Positions 51,524 through 60,929 of a stretch of DNA of 64,000 nucleotides are shown one piece after another. Source of the DNA: Pseudomonadales bacterium. Lineage in GTDB: Bacteria > Pseudomonadota > Gammaproteobacteria > Pseudomonadales > Azotimanducaceae. The translations under genes were made by a program, and so were the position numbers. The DNA lies in contig JAEPOO010000004.1 in assembly GCA_017642855.1 (NCBI GenBank), positions 62,001-126,000 of the forward strand. Reading direction: 5' to 3'. How positions within the stretch are numbered: the first letter of the stretch is position 1; each line of letters starts with the position of its first letter. Below the pieces are notes generated by a model. It had not been told where the DNA came from and made no database searches. It was given only the letters and a program-made list of their open reading frames with translations.

Positions 51524-54010
51524 ATGAATTCAATGCGTATTCAACTCATCATGGCTCTGCTGATCGCGTGTGCAGCAGCCCAGGCGGAATCACCTCGAGG
51601 CCAACAGGAACTCAAGGGTGAGCTGGATGGCATTCCCATGCACTACATCAGTGTGCAGACGCGGCCTCACGAAGCCGTAGAGATTCAGTTGGATGGCATC
51701 GTTGATGAAGCCATCTGGCAAGAGGTGCCCTGGTTCGACAACATGCTGGTATCCGTGCCAGCAACCGGTGACCCTGGAGAATACAAAACGGAGAACCGCC
51801 TGCTGGCGACGGAGAAAGGTCTGTACATCAGTTCAATCATGTACCAGCCGCCTGACACCGTCGTTCATCGAATGACGAAGCGGGACCAGCAATCAGACAG
51901 AGACTCATTCGGCGTCACCATAGACCCCACCGGTGACGGCACCTATGCCTTCTGGTTTTCCCTGAGTCCCGGAGACGTGGTCATGGACGGCAAGGTCTTG
52001 CCGGAGCGTCGTTATTCAAGCGACTGGGACGGACCCTGGCTATACAAGTCGGCCATCAATGATGACGGCTGGAGTGTTGAGATCTTTTACCCCTGGTCGA
52101 TGATGAGCCTGCCTGAACAATCGGGCACCCGGCAGGTAGGTTTCGCCCTCAGCAGAACCGTGTCGTTCAAAAACGAACGCTACTACTGGCCGGGACACAC
52201 TTACACATCGCCACAATTTGTTACCGCTCTCAATACCATGCACCTCGAGGGAGTTGAACCAAGACAGTCTTTTTCCTTCATCCCATATATCTCTGATGAA
52301 CTGGATAACGCGCGCGATGAAAACGAATTGAACGTTGGCGCTGACATCACCTGGAAACCTTCATCTCGTCTGGAACTCACCGCAAGCCTCAATCCGGACT
52401 TTGGCGCAGTCGAAGCTGATAACGTCGTGCTCAACCTCACGGCGTTCGAAACTTTCTTCCCGGAGAAACGCCTCTTCTTCCTGGAAGGTAATGAAATTTT
52501 TGTCACCACACCACGCGCAAACAGTGGCAACGCCCTTCGGGAAGTGACCAACGAAAACTTCGCGACCACATCCCGCAGAGTTTTCGTGAGCGACTTTGTT
52601 CAGCCGCCTATCTCCCTGTTAAACACCCGTCGCATCGGTGGCACCGCCAACCAAGTGACGCTCGAACCTGGTGTGATTCCCAAGCGAGGGGAAACCGGCC
52701 TGCCAACGGATCTGCTCGGTGCCATCAAAACCACGGGACAGAGTGGTGATCTCAGATACGGCATACTGGCTGCCTTCGAAGATGATGTGGAGTGGCTTGG
52801 CATTGATCTGGGTGGCAACGAAGTCGACATTGAAGATGAGGGTCGAGACTTTGCCGTCGCGCGGGTGAGCTATGAAAGATCGGAGCGCAACCGCTATGCC
52901 ATCGGATACCTAGGAACCTTCACCCAGGGTTCGATCTACGATGCCTCCGTACACGGACTCGATGCGCATTTCGGCACCAGCGATGGCCGATGGAGTACCG
53001 ATCTTCAACTGATGCACAGCGATGTCAATAACATTACAGGTCAGGGCGCTTTGATCGATGTGACCTACGCGCCCAGCTCAAGGTTCCAGCATAAAGTTGA
53101 ATTGGATTACTTCGACGAAGAAGTCGAGATCAATGACCTGGGTTTCCTCCGGCGAAATGACTACGGCGGTCTGCAATACATCTTTCGCTATGCGCACGCA
53201 GCACCCGATGCTTACCTGAAAGCCTTCCGCGGCGCTGTCACCGTCCGGCAGCAATACAACATCAGTAAAGGTCAGGTCGTTGATAGCGGAATTTACTGGC
53301 GCAACAGAATCGAGATCCCAGGAAGGAATACCTTTCAAACTGCACTGGCCTACCTGCCGGAAAGATACGAGGACATCGACTCAAGAGGTCATGGCGCCTA
53401 CAAAGCAGAGGACAGGGTCTGGTGGAACATATTGTGGACGACAGATGCCAGCAAAATGCTGACCTGGTCGTTTAGCATCGGAGGCCTTCAGGAAGATCTG
53501 GGCGACTGGACCCAGCAGTATTCAATGGGTGTCACCGCAAGACCCACACCTAACCTGGAAATGAAGCTTGATGTGAAGTACAAGCGCCGCGATGGCTGGC
53601 TGGTCTACCAGGGTCGCAATAACTTCGGCGCTTACGATGCTATCGATTGGCAACCCAGTCTTGAAGCCAGTTGGTTTTTGGCGCCTCGACATCAGCTTCG
53701 ATTCTCTCTGCAGTGGGCGGGTGTCCGTGCCGATGAACAGGGGTTCTATGCGGTCCCGGGGGGTGACGGCGAACTCGTTCCCGCGAATCCAACCTTGCCC
53801 GACCATGATTTCACCGTCAGTCTGCTCACCGCGCAGCTGCGATATCGATGGGAAATCGCGCCGCTGACCGACCTGTTTGTGGTCTACAACCGCGGTAATC
53901 GGCTGGCGCCACGCCAGGAAGACAGCTTTTCAGACCTGTTCAGTGACACCCTTGACGACCCCCAGGTCGACTCTTTGGTGGTCAAGCTGAGATATCGATT
54001 CGGCAGCTAA
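51524..54010 (+). CDS. DUF5916 outer-membrane barrel protein with CBM9-like domain
   Basis: 828 aa from ATG 51524 (ATG 51533 is also possible). An upstream extension in the same frame to 51215 would overlap the HD gene and lacks meaning. Signal peptide (MRIQLIMALLIACAAAQA). A CBM9-like sandwich (about 45-235: IQLDGIVDEAIWQEVPWFDN, DSFGVTIDPTGDGTYAFWF) is followed by DUF5916 (LTASLNPDFGAVEADNVVLNLTAFETFFPEKRLFFLEGNEIF). A long aromatic-rich barrel ends in VKLRYRFGS with the C-terminal outer-membrane pattern. Often linked to polymer or peptide use; the role is unproven. Confidence 0.85.
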   Translation: MNSMRIQLIMALLIACAAAQAESPRGQQELKGELDGIPMHYISVQTRPHEAVEIQLDGIVDEAIWQEVPWFDNMLVSVPATGDPGEYKTENRLLATEKGLYISSIMYQPPDTVVHRMTKRDQQSDRDSFGVTIDPTGDGTYAFWFSLSPGDVVMDGKVLPERRYSSDWDGPWLYKSAINDDGWSVEIFYPWSMMSLPEQSGTRQVGFALSRTVSFKNERYYWPGHTYTSPQFVTALNTMHLEGVEPRQSFSFIPYISDELDNARDENELNVGADITWKPSSRLELTASLNPDFGAVEADNVVLNLTAFETFFPEKRLFFLEGNEIFVTTPRANSGNALREVTNENFATTSRRVFVSDFVQPPISLLNTRRIGGTANQVTLEPGVIPKRGETGLPTDLLGAIKTTGQSGDLRYGILAAFEDDVEWLGIDLGGNEVDIEDEGRDFAVARVSYERSERNRYAIGYLGTFTQGSIYDASVHGLDAHFGTSDGRWSTDLQLMHSDVNNITGQGALIDVTYAPSSRFQHKVELDYFDEEVEINDLGFLRRNDYGGLQYIFRYAHAAPDAYLKAFRGAVTVRQQYNISKGQVVDSGIYWRNRIEIPGRNTFQTALAYLPERYEDIDSRGHGAYKAEDRVWWNILWTTDASKMLTWSFSIGGLQEDLGDWTQQYSMGVTARPTPNLEMKLDVKYKRRDGWLVYQGRNNFGAYDAIDWQPSLEASWFLAPRHQLRFSLQWAGVRADEQGFYAVPGGDGELVPANPTLPDHDFTVSLLTAQLRYRWEIAPLTDLFVVYNRGNRLAPRQEDSFSDLFSDTLDDPQVDSLVVKLRYRFGS

Positions 54011-54116
54011 CCAAATATCTATATATTTCAATAGGTTAGATTCTTTCCTGCGGTCCAGGAAATTTTAAGAAACCTATCTGGCACATGGCTGGGCGTTGAT
54101 ATATGATGCGCGCGCG

Positions 54117-54142
54117 AAAACACCATGATTTTCGGTGTTTTT
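54117..54142 (+). terminator. Hairpin with T-run between DUF5916 and fusB
   Basis: AAAACACC / GGTGTTTT arms around a 9-base loop, ending in TTTTT. It is 107 bases past the DUF5916 stop and 69 bases before the EF-G start, so it may end the first transcript or act as an attenuator for the second. Confidence 0.5.
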
Positions 54143-54210
54143 GGCCCCCTCGCCAGGGACTCCCTGGACTACCCGAACATATGACATGAACTTAGACACG
54201 AGCCATTGTG

Positions 54211-56292
54211 ATGACTGACCTTACGAAATATCGAAATATCGGCATTTTCGCCCACGTGGATGCTGGCAAGACCACGACGACGGAGCGAATTCTGAAACTG
54301 ACCGGCAAGATCCACAAGCTGGGTGAAGTTCACGATGGCGCTGCAACCACTGACTTCATGGAACAGGAGCAGGAACGCGGGATTACGATTCAGTCCGCTG
54401 CAACCACTGCGTTCTGGGATGACCATCGAATGAACATCATCGACACGCCCGGACACGTGGACTTCACCATTGAAGTTTATCGTTCTCTGAAAGTACTCGA
54501 CGGCGGCGTTGGCGTATTCTGCGGCTCAGGTGGTGTTGAGCCTCAATCAGAAACCAACTGGCGTTACGCAAACGACTCTGAAGTTGCCCGATTGATTTTC
54601 GTGAACAAACTGGACCGTCTCGGCGCTAACTTCTACCGCGTTGTTGATCAGGTAGAAAACGTACTGGCTGCTAACCCGCTGGTCATGACCCTGCCAATCG
54701 GCGAAGAAGACGATTTCGTTGGTGTTGTAGAACTGCTGACTCGTAAAGCCTGGATTTGGGATGACTCTGGCGACCCCGAAAAATACACCCTGGAAGATGT
54801 GCCAGCAGACATGGTCGACAAGGTCGAAGAATACCGCGAGAAACTGATCGAAACTGCTCTGGAGCAGGACGACGACGCCATGATGATGTACCTGGAAGAT
54901 GGCGAAGAGCCTGACATGGACACGCTTAAGGCCTGTATCCGAAAGGGCACGATCAACCTGGATTTCTTCCCGACTTTCTGTGGTTCCGCATTCAAGAACA
55001 AAGGTATTCAGCTGGTGCTGAACGCTGTCGTTGACTACCTGCCTAACCCGACTGAAGTCAAGCCTCAGCCGGAAGTTGATCTCGACGGTACAGAAACTGG
55101 CGAGTTCGCCACGGTAGATCCTGAGAAGCCGCTGCGCGCACTGGCATTCAAAATTATGGACGACCGATTCGGCGCCCTCACCTTCACGCGGATCTACTCA
55201 GGTTCACTGAAGAAAGGCGATACTGTACTCAACACCTATACCGGTAAAACAGAACGCATCGGCCGTATCGTGGAAATGCACGCGGAAGAGCGAATCGAAC
55301 TGGACGGCGCTCAGGCTGGTGACATCGTTGCCCTGATTGGCATGAAGAATACACAGACGGGTCATACTCTGTGTGACCAGAACAATCCTGCGACACTGGA
55401 ACCCATGGTATTCCCTGATCCCGTGATTTCCGTGGCTATCCATCCGAAAGATAAAGCTGCTTCAGAGAAAATGGGTGTCGCGCTCGGCAAGATGATTCAG
55501 GAAGATCCTTCTTTCCGTGTACACACGGACGAAGAATCCGGTGAAACCATCCTGCGCGGCATGGGCGAACTCCACCTGGACATTAAAGTCGATATCCTGA
55601 AGCGTACTCACGGTGTGGAAGTGGATGTCGGTGCTCCTCAGGTTGCCTATCGTGAATCCATCACGAAGCTTGTTGAAGACAGCTACACCCACAAGAAGCA
55701 AACCGGTGGTGCAGGTCAGTTCGCGAAGATCGACTACATTGTCGAACCCGCTGAAACTGGCACTGGCTTCGAGTTCGAGTCCAAGGTGACGGGCGGTAAT
55801 GTGCCACGTGAATTCTGGCCTGCCGTTGAAAAAGGTTTCAACATGAGCATGGAAGAAGGCCCTCTGGCGGGTTATCCGCTGCTCGATGTGAAAGTCACCC
55901 TGGTTGACGGTGCTTTCCACGCGGTTGACTCTTCGGCCATCGCCTATGAGCTGGCCTCGAAAGCCGCTTATCGCCAGACCATGCCAAAAGCTGGTCCGCA
56001 GCTGATGGAACCCATCATGAAGGTGGATGTTTTCACACCGGACGAGCATGTGGGTGACGTCATTGGCGACCTGAACCGTCGCCGAGGCATGATCGAAGGC
56101 CAGGAAGCGGGTACCACGGGTGTTCGCGTTAAAGCGACCGCACCATTGGCTGAGATGTTCGGTTACATTGGTGACCTGCGAACCATGACTTCCGGTCGTG
56201 GCCAGTTCTCCATGGAATTCAGCCACTATGCTGGCTGCCCGAACAGTGTTGCTGAGGAAGTGATCAAAAAGGCCAACGAAGCCGCGGCTTAA
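54211..56292 (+). CDS. fusB: Elongation factor G paralogue (EF-G2 type)
   Basis: 693 aa from ATG 54211 (a GTG directly before it is also in frame). G1 [15 protein letters not shown], switch I with [13 protein letters not shown]3 [13 protein letters not shown]4 NKLDRLGA. Domains II-V are all present ([37 protein letters not shown]). All EF-G motifs are intact, so it is a working translocase or recycling GTPase. It is not next to rpsL, rpsG or tuf as the main fusA would be, so this is probably the second, stand-alone copy. No strong ribosome-binding site. Terminator at 56313. Confidence 0.9.
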   Translation: MTDLTKYRNIGIFAHVDAGKTTTTERILKLTGKIHKLGEVHDGAATTDFMEQEQERGITIQSAATTAFWDDHRMNIIDTPGHVDFTIEVYRSLKVLDGGVGVFCGSGGVEPQSETNWRYANDSEVARLIFVNKLDRLGANFYRVVDQVENVLAANPLVMTLPIGEEDDFVGVVELLTRKAWIWDDSGDPEKYTLEDVPADMVDKVEEYREKLIETALEQDDDAMMMYLEDGEEPDMDTLKACIRKGTINLDFFPTFCGSAFKNKGIQLVLNAVVDYLPNPTEVKPQPEVDLDGTETGEFATVDPEKPLRALAFKIMDDRFGALTFTRIYSGSLKKGDTVLNTYTGKTERIGRIVEMHAEERIELDGAQAGDIVALIGMKNTQTGHTLCDQNNPATLEPMVFPDPVISVAIHPKDKAASEKMGVALGKMIQEDPSFRVHTDEESGETILRGMGELHLDIKVDILKRTHGVEVDVGAPQVAYRESITKLVEDSYTHKKQTGGAGQFAKIDYIVEPAETGTGFEFESKVTGGNVPREFWPAVEKGFNMSMEEGPLAGYPLLDVKVTLVDGAFHAVDSSAIAYELASKAAYRQTMPKAGPQLMEPIMKVDVFTPDEHVGDVIGDLNRRRGMIEGQEAGTTGVRVKATAPLAEMFGYIGDLRTMTSGRGQFSMEFSHYAGCPNSVAEEVIKKANEAAA

Positions 56293-56312
56293 ACACCGCT
56301 CGCTCCTGGTCG

Positions 56313-56348
56313 AAGGCCGCACCATCCAGCATGGTTGCGGCCTTTTTT
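56313..56348 (+). terminator. Rho-independent terminator after fusB
   Basis: AAGGCCGC / GCGGCCTT arms (with inner CAT/ATG pairing) followed by TTTTTT, 20 bases past the stop. Confidence 0.9.
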
Positions 56349-56578
56349 GTAAGTGAATCCTTACAAAACGTCCCTCAAACTGAATCCTTCCTGAACCAGA
56401 GGTTCAGCGATACCAGTTTTTCACAGATTGATGTAACGTTTCGATCGTGGTTCTCTCTATGAAACCATCTGTCCCTGTGACAGGTCTTACTGAACAGGAT
56501 CATTAACCGATCTGTAAAAAAACTGGCCGACTTACCAGGCGTGGTATCGGCGGACAAATCAACTAAAGGACGTTTTAC

Positions 56579-56917
56579 ATGACACCCAAGAACACGAAAA
56601 AGACCCTTTCTATCGCAGTTGGTACCGCTCTTGGAGCTAGCCTGGCGCTGTCGCCCATGGCCATTGCAGATAGCAACCCATTTGGCATGACAGAACTTCA
56701 GGGCGGCTACATGCAGGTCGCCGGTGGCCACGGTGAAGGCAAGTGTGGTGAAGGCAAATGCGGCGGCGAAAAAGCTGAAGGCGAAGGCAAATGCGGCGAA
56801 GGCAAATGCGGCGGCCACAAAGCTGAAGGCGAAGGCAAATGCGGCGAAGGCAAATGCGGTGGTGAAAAAGCTGAAGGCGAAGGCAAATGCGGCGAAGGCA
56901 AGTGCGGCGCTGCCTAA
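56579..56917 (+). CDS. hvfA: HvfA-type RiPP metallophore precursor (EGKCG repeats)
   Basis: 112 aa. AAAGGA 8 bases before the ATG. Signal peptide (TLSIAVGTALGASLALSPMAIA, then DS), a short conserved spacer (NPFGMTELQGGYMQVAGG), then almost four copies of a 16-residue unit GEGKCGEGKCGG(E/H)KAE, giving eight KCG motifs. EGKCG is the substrate motif of the MNIO enzyme HvfB, which converts the Cys to an oxazolone/thioamide (or thiooxazole) group; the product binds copper in the periplasm. hvfBCD follow. A TGTAAC at 56432-56437 could be an ECF-type -35, but no matching -10 was found. Confidence 0.92.
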   Translation: MTPKNTKKTLSIAVGTALGASLALSPMAIADSNPFGMTELQGGYMQVAGGHGEGKCGEGKCGGEKAEGEGKCGEGKCGGHKAEGEGKCGEGKCGGEKAEGEGKCGEGKCGAA

Positions 56918-56952
56918 TTCCGAGCCCTATCGAACTTTAACGTTGTAACCCT

Positions 56953-56979
56953 GTGGTCCCTGTCGATGACAGGGACCAC
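56953..56979 (+). promoter_or_regulatory. Intercistronic hairpin between hvfA and hvfB
   Basis: Perfect 12-bp stem (GTGGTCCCTGTC, loop GAT, GACAGGGACCAC) ending 11 bases before the hvfB ATG. No T-run follows, so it is a processing/stability or partial-termination element rather than a full terminator. It would allow many more precursor peptides than modifying enzymes to be made, and could cover the hvfB ribosome-binding region. Confidence 0.7.
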
Positions 56980-56990
56980 GCCCTTTCCCC

Positions 56991-57824
56991 ATGCACTCAC
57001 ACATTCACCCTGTTTCCGGCGCCGGCATTGGCTTACGTCGTTCCATGACATCAGAGCTCCTGACGAGTCGCATTCCTGATGCGATCGACTTTTTTGAGCT
57101 GGCCCCCGAAAACTGGATTGGTCTTGGCGGTCGACTGGGTCGACAACTTCGCGAGATCAGCGAACAGAAGCAGATCGTTTGCCATGGTCTGTCACTATCG
57201 ATCGGTGGACCTGCCCCGCTTGATGAGCAGCTGGTCACGGACACCAGGGACTTCATTCAAAAACACAATGTCGCTATCTATAGCGAACACCTGTCCTACA
57301 CCAACGACGGCGGCCAGCTCTACGATTTGTTGCCCATGCCGTTTACCGAGGAAGCGGTCACCTATACCGCAGACAGGGTAAAACGTGTTCAGGACATCAT
57401 CGGCGAACGCATGGCGCTGGAAAATGTATCCTACTATCTGACACCAAAACGAGAACTCGAAGAAGCCGAGTTTGTACGCGCTGTGATAGAGGAAGCAGAC
57501 TGTGATCTGCTGCTGGACGTGAACAATGTGTATGTCAACAGCGTGAATCATGGTGGTGAGCCGATGGATTTCATCCGTTCACTACCCGATGAGCGAATCA
57601 GTTACCTGCACATCGCCGGTCATTACGTTGAGGACGACGGTCTGATCGTCGATACCCATGGCGCGGATGTCATTGATCCTGTCTGGACACTCCTCGAGGA
57701 GACCTATGCATTGATCGGCGATCGGCCAACACTACTCGAGCGAGACTTCAACATCCCCAGCCTCGAAACACTGTTGCTTGAAGTCGACATGATCAGGCAA
57801 AGACAATCGGCCTGCCAGGTCTGA
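56991..57824 (+). CDS. hvfB: MNIO (DUF692) multinuclear non-haem iron oxidase
   Basis: 277 aa TIM-barrel. Metal-ligand motifs of the DUF692 family in order: FFELAPENW, CHGLSLSIGG, IYSEHLSY, ALENVSYY, LLLDVNNVYVNSVNHG, YLHIAGHY, VDTHGADV and LLERDFNIP. These His/Asp/Glu residues hold two to three irons that use O2 to rearrange Cys in the HvfA repeats. The ribosome-binding site is poor and sits next to the hairpin at 56953-56979. Six bases separate it from hvfC. Confidence 0.93.
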   Translation: MHSHIHPVSGAGIGLRRSMTSELLTSRIPDAIDFFELAPENWIGLGGRLGRQLREISEQKQIVCHGLSLSIGGPAPLDEQLVTDTRDFIQKHNVAIYSEHLSYTNDGGQLYDLLPMPFTEEAVTYTADRVKRVQDIIGERMALENVSYYLTPKRELEEAEFVRAVIEEADCDLLLDVNNVYVNSVNHGGEPMDFIRSLPDERISYLHIAGHYVEDDGLIVDTHGADVIDPVWTLLEETYALIGDRPTLLERDFNIPSLETLLLEVDMIRQRQSACQV

Positions 57825-57829
57825 CTGAC

Positions 57830-58567
57830 ATGGGTGAACTGAAAAAACTACAAAAAGCGTTCACCGAACATCTGAGAAATCCGGATCATGTACCCGTTCC
57901 TGATGGGTTAGACGAAAGACGCATGAGCGTTTACTCAGAGCTCATTTTTAACAACGTTTCCTCACTGCTGAGTGACTTCTTTCCGGTCATCAAAAGCATC
58001 GTCTCTGATGATGCCTGGCAATCCATAGTTCGTAACTTCTTCGTTTCACACGAATCACAAACACCCTATTTCATGGCGCTATCCGGGGAATTCGTCGAAT
58101 ACCTGGCCCAGGCACAGTTAAGCGCTGATCTGCCTGATTACCTGACCGAACTGGCACATTACGAATGGGTTGAACTTGCCCTGTTTACCATGGACGAAGC
58201 GCAACCGGATGAACTGGCGGGTGACATCGGACATCTGCAGCTAAGTCTTAGCCCTCTGGCACAACCACTCGTTTACAACTATCCCGTGCATCAAATCAGT
58301 CCAGACTTTCAGCCAACTGCACCGGGCGACACGCCGACCTATTTGCTGGTTTGTCGGATCCCAGATGAATCCGTCAGGTTTTTTGAACTGCAACCTCTCG
58401 CATTTCACCTGCTCAATGACATGCACCAGAGGTCGGGGTTGGTACCCGCTGACTGGTTACAGGAGAAAGCTGACGAATTTGAGGTGCAAGAAAAAGATGA
58501 GTTTGTGCGTAACGGATTAGCTCTGATTCAGTCTTTTAACCAGTACAGAGTTTTTACCGACAACTAA
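57830..58567 (+). CDS. hvfC: HvfC-type partner protein (DUF2063)
   Basis: 245 aa. The N-terminal DUF2063 domain (LQKAFTEHLRNP, RMSVYSELIFNNVSSLLSDFFPVIKSIV, FMALSGEFVEYL, LPDYLTELAHYEWVELAL) is followed by a smaller winged-helix-like C-terminal part. Despite the old label of DNA-binding, these proteins act as the peptide-binding partner of the DUF692 oxidase. Adjacent on both sides to other hvf genes, in a standard operon. Confidence 0.9.
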   Translation: MGELKKLQKAFTEHLRNPDHVPVPDGLDERRMSVYSELIFNNVSSLLSDFFPVIKSIVSDDAWQSIVRNFFVSHESQTPYFMALSGEFVEYLAQAQLSADLPDYLTELAHYEWVELALFTMDEAQPDELAGDIGHLQLSLSPLAQPLVYNYPVHQISPDFQPTAPGDTPTYLLVCRIPDESVRFFELQPLAFHLLNDMHQRSGLVPADWLQEKADEFEVQEKDEFVRNGLALIQSFNQYRVFTDN

Positions 58568-58582
58568 AGGGGCGAGGAAACC

Positions 58583-59176
58583 ATGATTGCATTGATCAAC
58601 AAATTCCAGAATTGGCTGGCGCTTGCGTTCAAAGCTGACTTTATCGCACCACTATTACTCCGTGCTTATCTTGCACCGGTGTTCTATATGGCGGGTATCA
58701 ACAAGTACAACGGATTCGAAAACACCGTGGCGTGGTTTGGCAATCCCGACTGGGGACTGGGTTTACCCATGCCCTGGCTGATGGCATTTCTGGCTACCAG
58801 TGCGGAGCTTGTTGGTGCCCTTTTTTTGGTGCTGGGTTTCGCGACTCGCTGGATTTCGATTCCACTGATGATCACCATGCTGGTCGCCATGTTCACCGCT
58901 CACTGGCAAAACGGCTGGCTGGCGATATCAACCGGCAGCGGTATTTTTGCAACGGACAGAACGATAGGCGCGATCGACCGCCTGGACCGCGCGAAAGATA
59001 TACTGAGGGAACATGGGAACTACAGCTGGCTATCAGAGAATGGCAGCTTTGTTGTACTGAACAACGGAATCGAGTTTGCAGCAACCTACTTCGTTATGTT
59101 GCTGGCGCTGTTCTTTCTCGGCGGGGGTCGGTACATCAGCGTTGATTACTGGATCGCCCGAAAGTTTCGCGAGTGA
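58583..59176 (+). CDS. hvfD: DoxX-family membrane protein of the hvf operon
   Basis: 197 aa, four TM helices; AGGGGCGAGG upstream. Starts with a TM segment LLLRAYLAPVFYMAGINKYNGF, and continues with WLMAFLATSAELVGALFLVLGFATRW and IPLMITMLVAMFTAHWQNGW, all DoxX hallmarks. Found with hvfABC in many proteobacteria; its exact role (electron transfer or transport) is not known. Stop touches the end of ychF on the other strand with no gap. Confidence 0.9.
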   Translation: MIALINKFQNWLALAFKADFIAPLLLRAYLAPVFYMAGINKYNGFENTVAWFGNPDWGLGLPMPWLMAFLATSAELVGALFLVLGFATRWISIPLMITMLVAMFTAHWQNGWLAISTGSGIFATDRTIGAIDRLDRAKDILREHGNYSWLSENGSFVVLNNGIEFAATYFVMLLALFFLGGGRYISVDYWIARKFRE

Positions 59177-60268
59177 TTAGACGTTAAACCGGAAATGAAT
59201 TACGTCGCCATCCTGGACGACGTAGTCCTTGCCTTCCAGACGCCATCTTCCTGCTTCCTTGGCGCCATTCTCGCCACCGTGTTCAACATAGTCATCATAA
59301 GAAATGACTTCCGCGCGAATAAATCCTTTCTCAAAGTCCGTATGGATCACCGCAGCCGCCTGAGGCGCGCTGGACCCTGCGCGAACGGTCCAGGCTCGCG
59401 CCTCTTTCGGACCGGCCGTAAAGTAGGTCTGCAGGCCTAGAAGGCGATATCCAGCACGAATAACTCGATCCAAACCCGGCTCTTCCATGCCAAGATCGGC
59501 CAGAAACTCAGCCCGCTCTTCGTCATCCAATTCAACAATTTCAGCTTCGAGTTTGTTGCATATGGCAACCACCTCGGCATGCTCGGATGAAGCAATGTCA
59601 CGAACCACATCTAAATGTGCATTATTTTCAAAACCGTCCTCGTCTACATTGGCGATGTAAAGCACCGGTTTCATGGTCAGCAGGTGGAGGTTGTGCAGCA
59701 CGACGGCAAAGTCGGATGTCGTTTCAAAGGTTCGAGCGGGTTTGCCTTCGTCGATGTGTGCCTGCAACTTTTCGAGATACTGCACTTTGGCGAGTTCTTC
59801 TTTGTCACCACTTTTGGCAACTCGTGAAACCCGGTTGATACCGTTTTCAATCGTCTGAAGATCCGCTAACTGAAGCTCGGTGTTGATCACTTCAATATCA
59901 GCAGCAGGGTCAATCCGGTTGTCTACGTGTGTCACATTCTCATCTTCAAAGCACCGAACAACATGGGCAATGGCATCAGTTTCACGGATATTTGCAAGAA
60001 ACTGATTACCCAGGCCTTCCCCTTTTGAGGCACCTTTTACGAGACCAGCGATGTCAACAAACTCCATCGTCGTCGGAATAACTTTTTCGGGAGACACAAT
60101 CCCAGCGAGTTTATCCAGGCGCGGATCCGGCATCGGCACGATACCCGAGTTCGGCTCAATGGTGCAGAAAGGAAAGTTCTCAGCACCAACACCTGCTCGA
60201 GTCAGTGCATTAAACAAAGTAGATTTGCCAACGTTGGGCAGACCAACAATGCCGCAGTTAAAACCCAT
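59177..60268 (-). CDS. ychF: Redox-responsive ATPase YchF (Obg-like)
   Basis: 363 aa, the usual length. P-loop [15 protein letters not shown], switch region with [20 protein letters not shown], then a coiled coil and a C-terminal TGS domain ([18 protein letters not shown]...[16 protein letters not shown]). Binds ATP rather than GTP and associates with ribosomes. Downstream of pth in the conserved block. Confidence 0.95.
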   Translation of the reverse strand: MGFNCGIVGLPNVGKSTLFNALTRAGVGAENFPFCTIEPNSGIVPMPDPRLDKLAGIVSPEKVIPTTMEFVDIAGLVKGASKGEGLGNQFLANIRETDAIAHVVRCFEDENVTHVDNRIDPAADIEVINTELQLADLQTIENGINRVSRVAKSGDKEELAKVQYLEKLQAHIDEGKPARTFETTSDFAVVLHNLHLLTMKPVLYIANVDEDGFENNAHLDVVRDIASSEHAEVVAICNKLEAEIVELDDEERAEFLADLGMEEPGLDRVIRAGYRLLGLQTYFTAGPKEARAWTVRAGSSAPQAAAVIHTDFEKGFIRAEVISYDDYVEHGGENGAKEAGRWRLEGKDYVVQDGDVIHFRFNV

Positions 60269-60286
60269 GGTTTACTTCCTTCCCAG

Positions 60287-60910
60287 TTATTTTTCGGAAA
60301 AAGGTTGAGGCGCGTTATGCAGCCTTTGCATGGCACCCTGCCAGTTCCCTGAAACTGCCATTGACGTTGCGGACAGAGCTTCAGAGATGCACGTATCGAT
60401 CATGCTTCGATCAGCTTTGGACACTTTGCCCAGCACATGTCCGGTAACACCGCCTCGATTGCCCGGATGATCGACACCAATACGAAGTCGGTTGAAGTCC
60501 GTTGTACCAGACATTCGTTTAGAAATGTCTCGCAGACCGTTGTGTCCAGCAAGACCGCCACCCTGTTTGAATCGGATTTTCCCACTGGGAAAGTCAATCT
60601 CATCGTGCGCAATCATCATCGCAGTCGGTGAGATTTTGTAAAAATTCGCCAGCGCAGCAACGCTCTTACCGGACTCATTCATGAAGGTATCAGGCAGCAG
60701 GAGGCGAACTTCACGATCAGCAAATCGCACCATGGCGAGCCGCCCAAAAAACTTTTTCTCTGCCTTAAATACAGCCCCGAGGCCATCCGCCAGGCGCTCA
60801 ACATACCAGACACCCGCATTGTGTCGGGTGTCTGCATATTCTTTACCAGGATTTCCGATGCCTACGATCAGATCCAGGGGTTGTTCGAGCGGTGCGTTCA
60901 CACCTTCCAC
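60287..60910 (-). CDS. pth: Peptidyl-tRNA hydrolase
   Basis: 207 aa with about 12 extra N-terminal residues (MEGVNAPLEQPL). LIVGIGNPGKEYADTRHNAGVWYV holds the catalytic His; LLLPDTFMNESGKSVAAL, IAHDEIDFPSGKIRFKQGGGLAGHNGLRDI and RLRIGVDHPG are classic. Releases tRNA from peptidyl-tRNA that fell off ribosomes. Lies 20 bases after rplY in the same operon. Confidence 0.95.
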   Translation of the reverse strand: MEGVNAPLEQPLDLIVGIGNPGKEYADTRHNAGVWYVERLADGLGAVFKAEKKFFGRLAMVRFADREVRLLLPDTFMNESGKSVAALANFYKISPTAMMIAHDEIDFPSGKIRFKQGGGLAGHNGLRDISKRMSGTTDFNRLRIGVDHPGNRGGVTGHVLGKVSKADRSMIDTCISEALSATSMAVSGNWQGAMQRLHNAPQPFSEK

Positions 60911-60929
60911 GCTTTACCCGGCGACGAAC

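Noticed and set aside
54079-54095. TGGCAC as a sigma-54 -24 element upstream of fusB
   Set aside because: The required TTGC-type -12 element does not follow after 5 bases (TGGG instead).
55462-56325. 287-codon open frame antisense to the EF-G gene
   Set aside because: The plus strand encodes an intact EF-G; the reverse frame is a composition artefact.
56728-56914. Regular repeats that could suggest a CRISPR array or minisatellite
   Set aside because: The repeat is in frame and encodes GEGKCGEGKCGG(E/H)KAE units of the hvfA precursor; there are no spacers.
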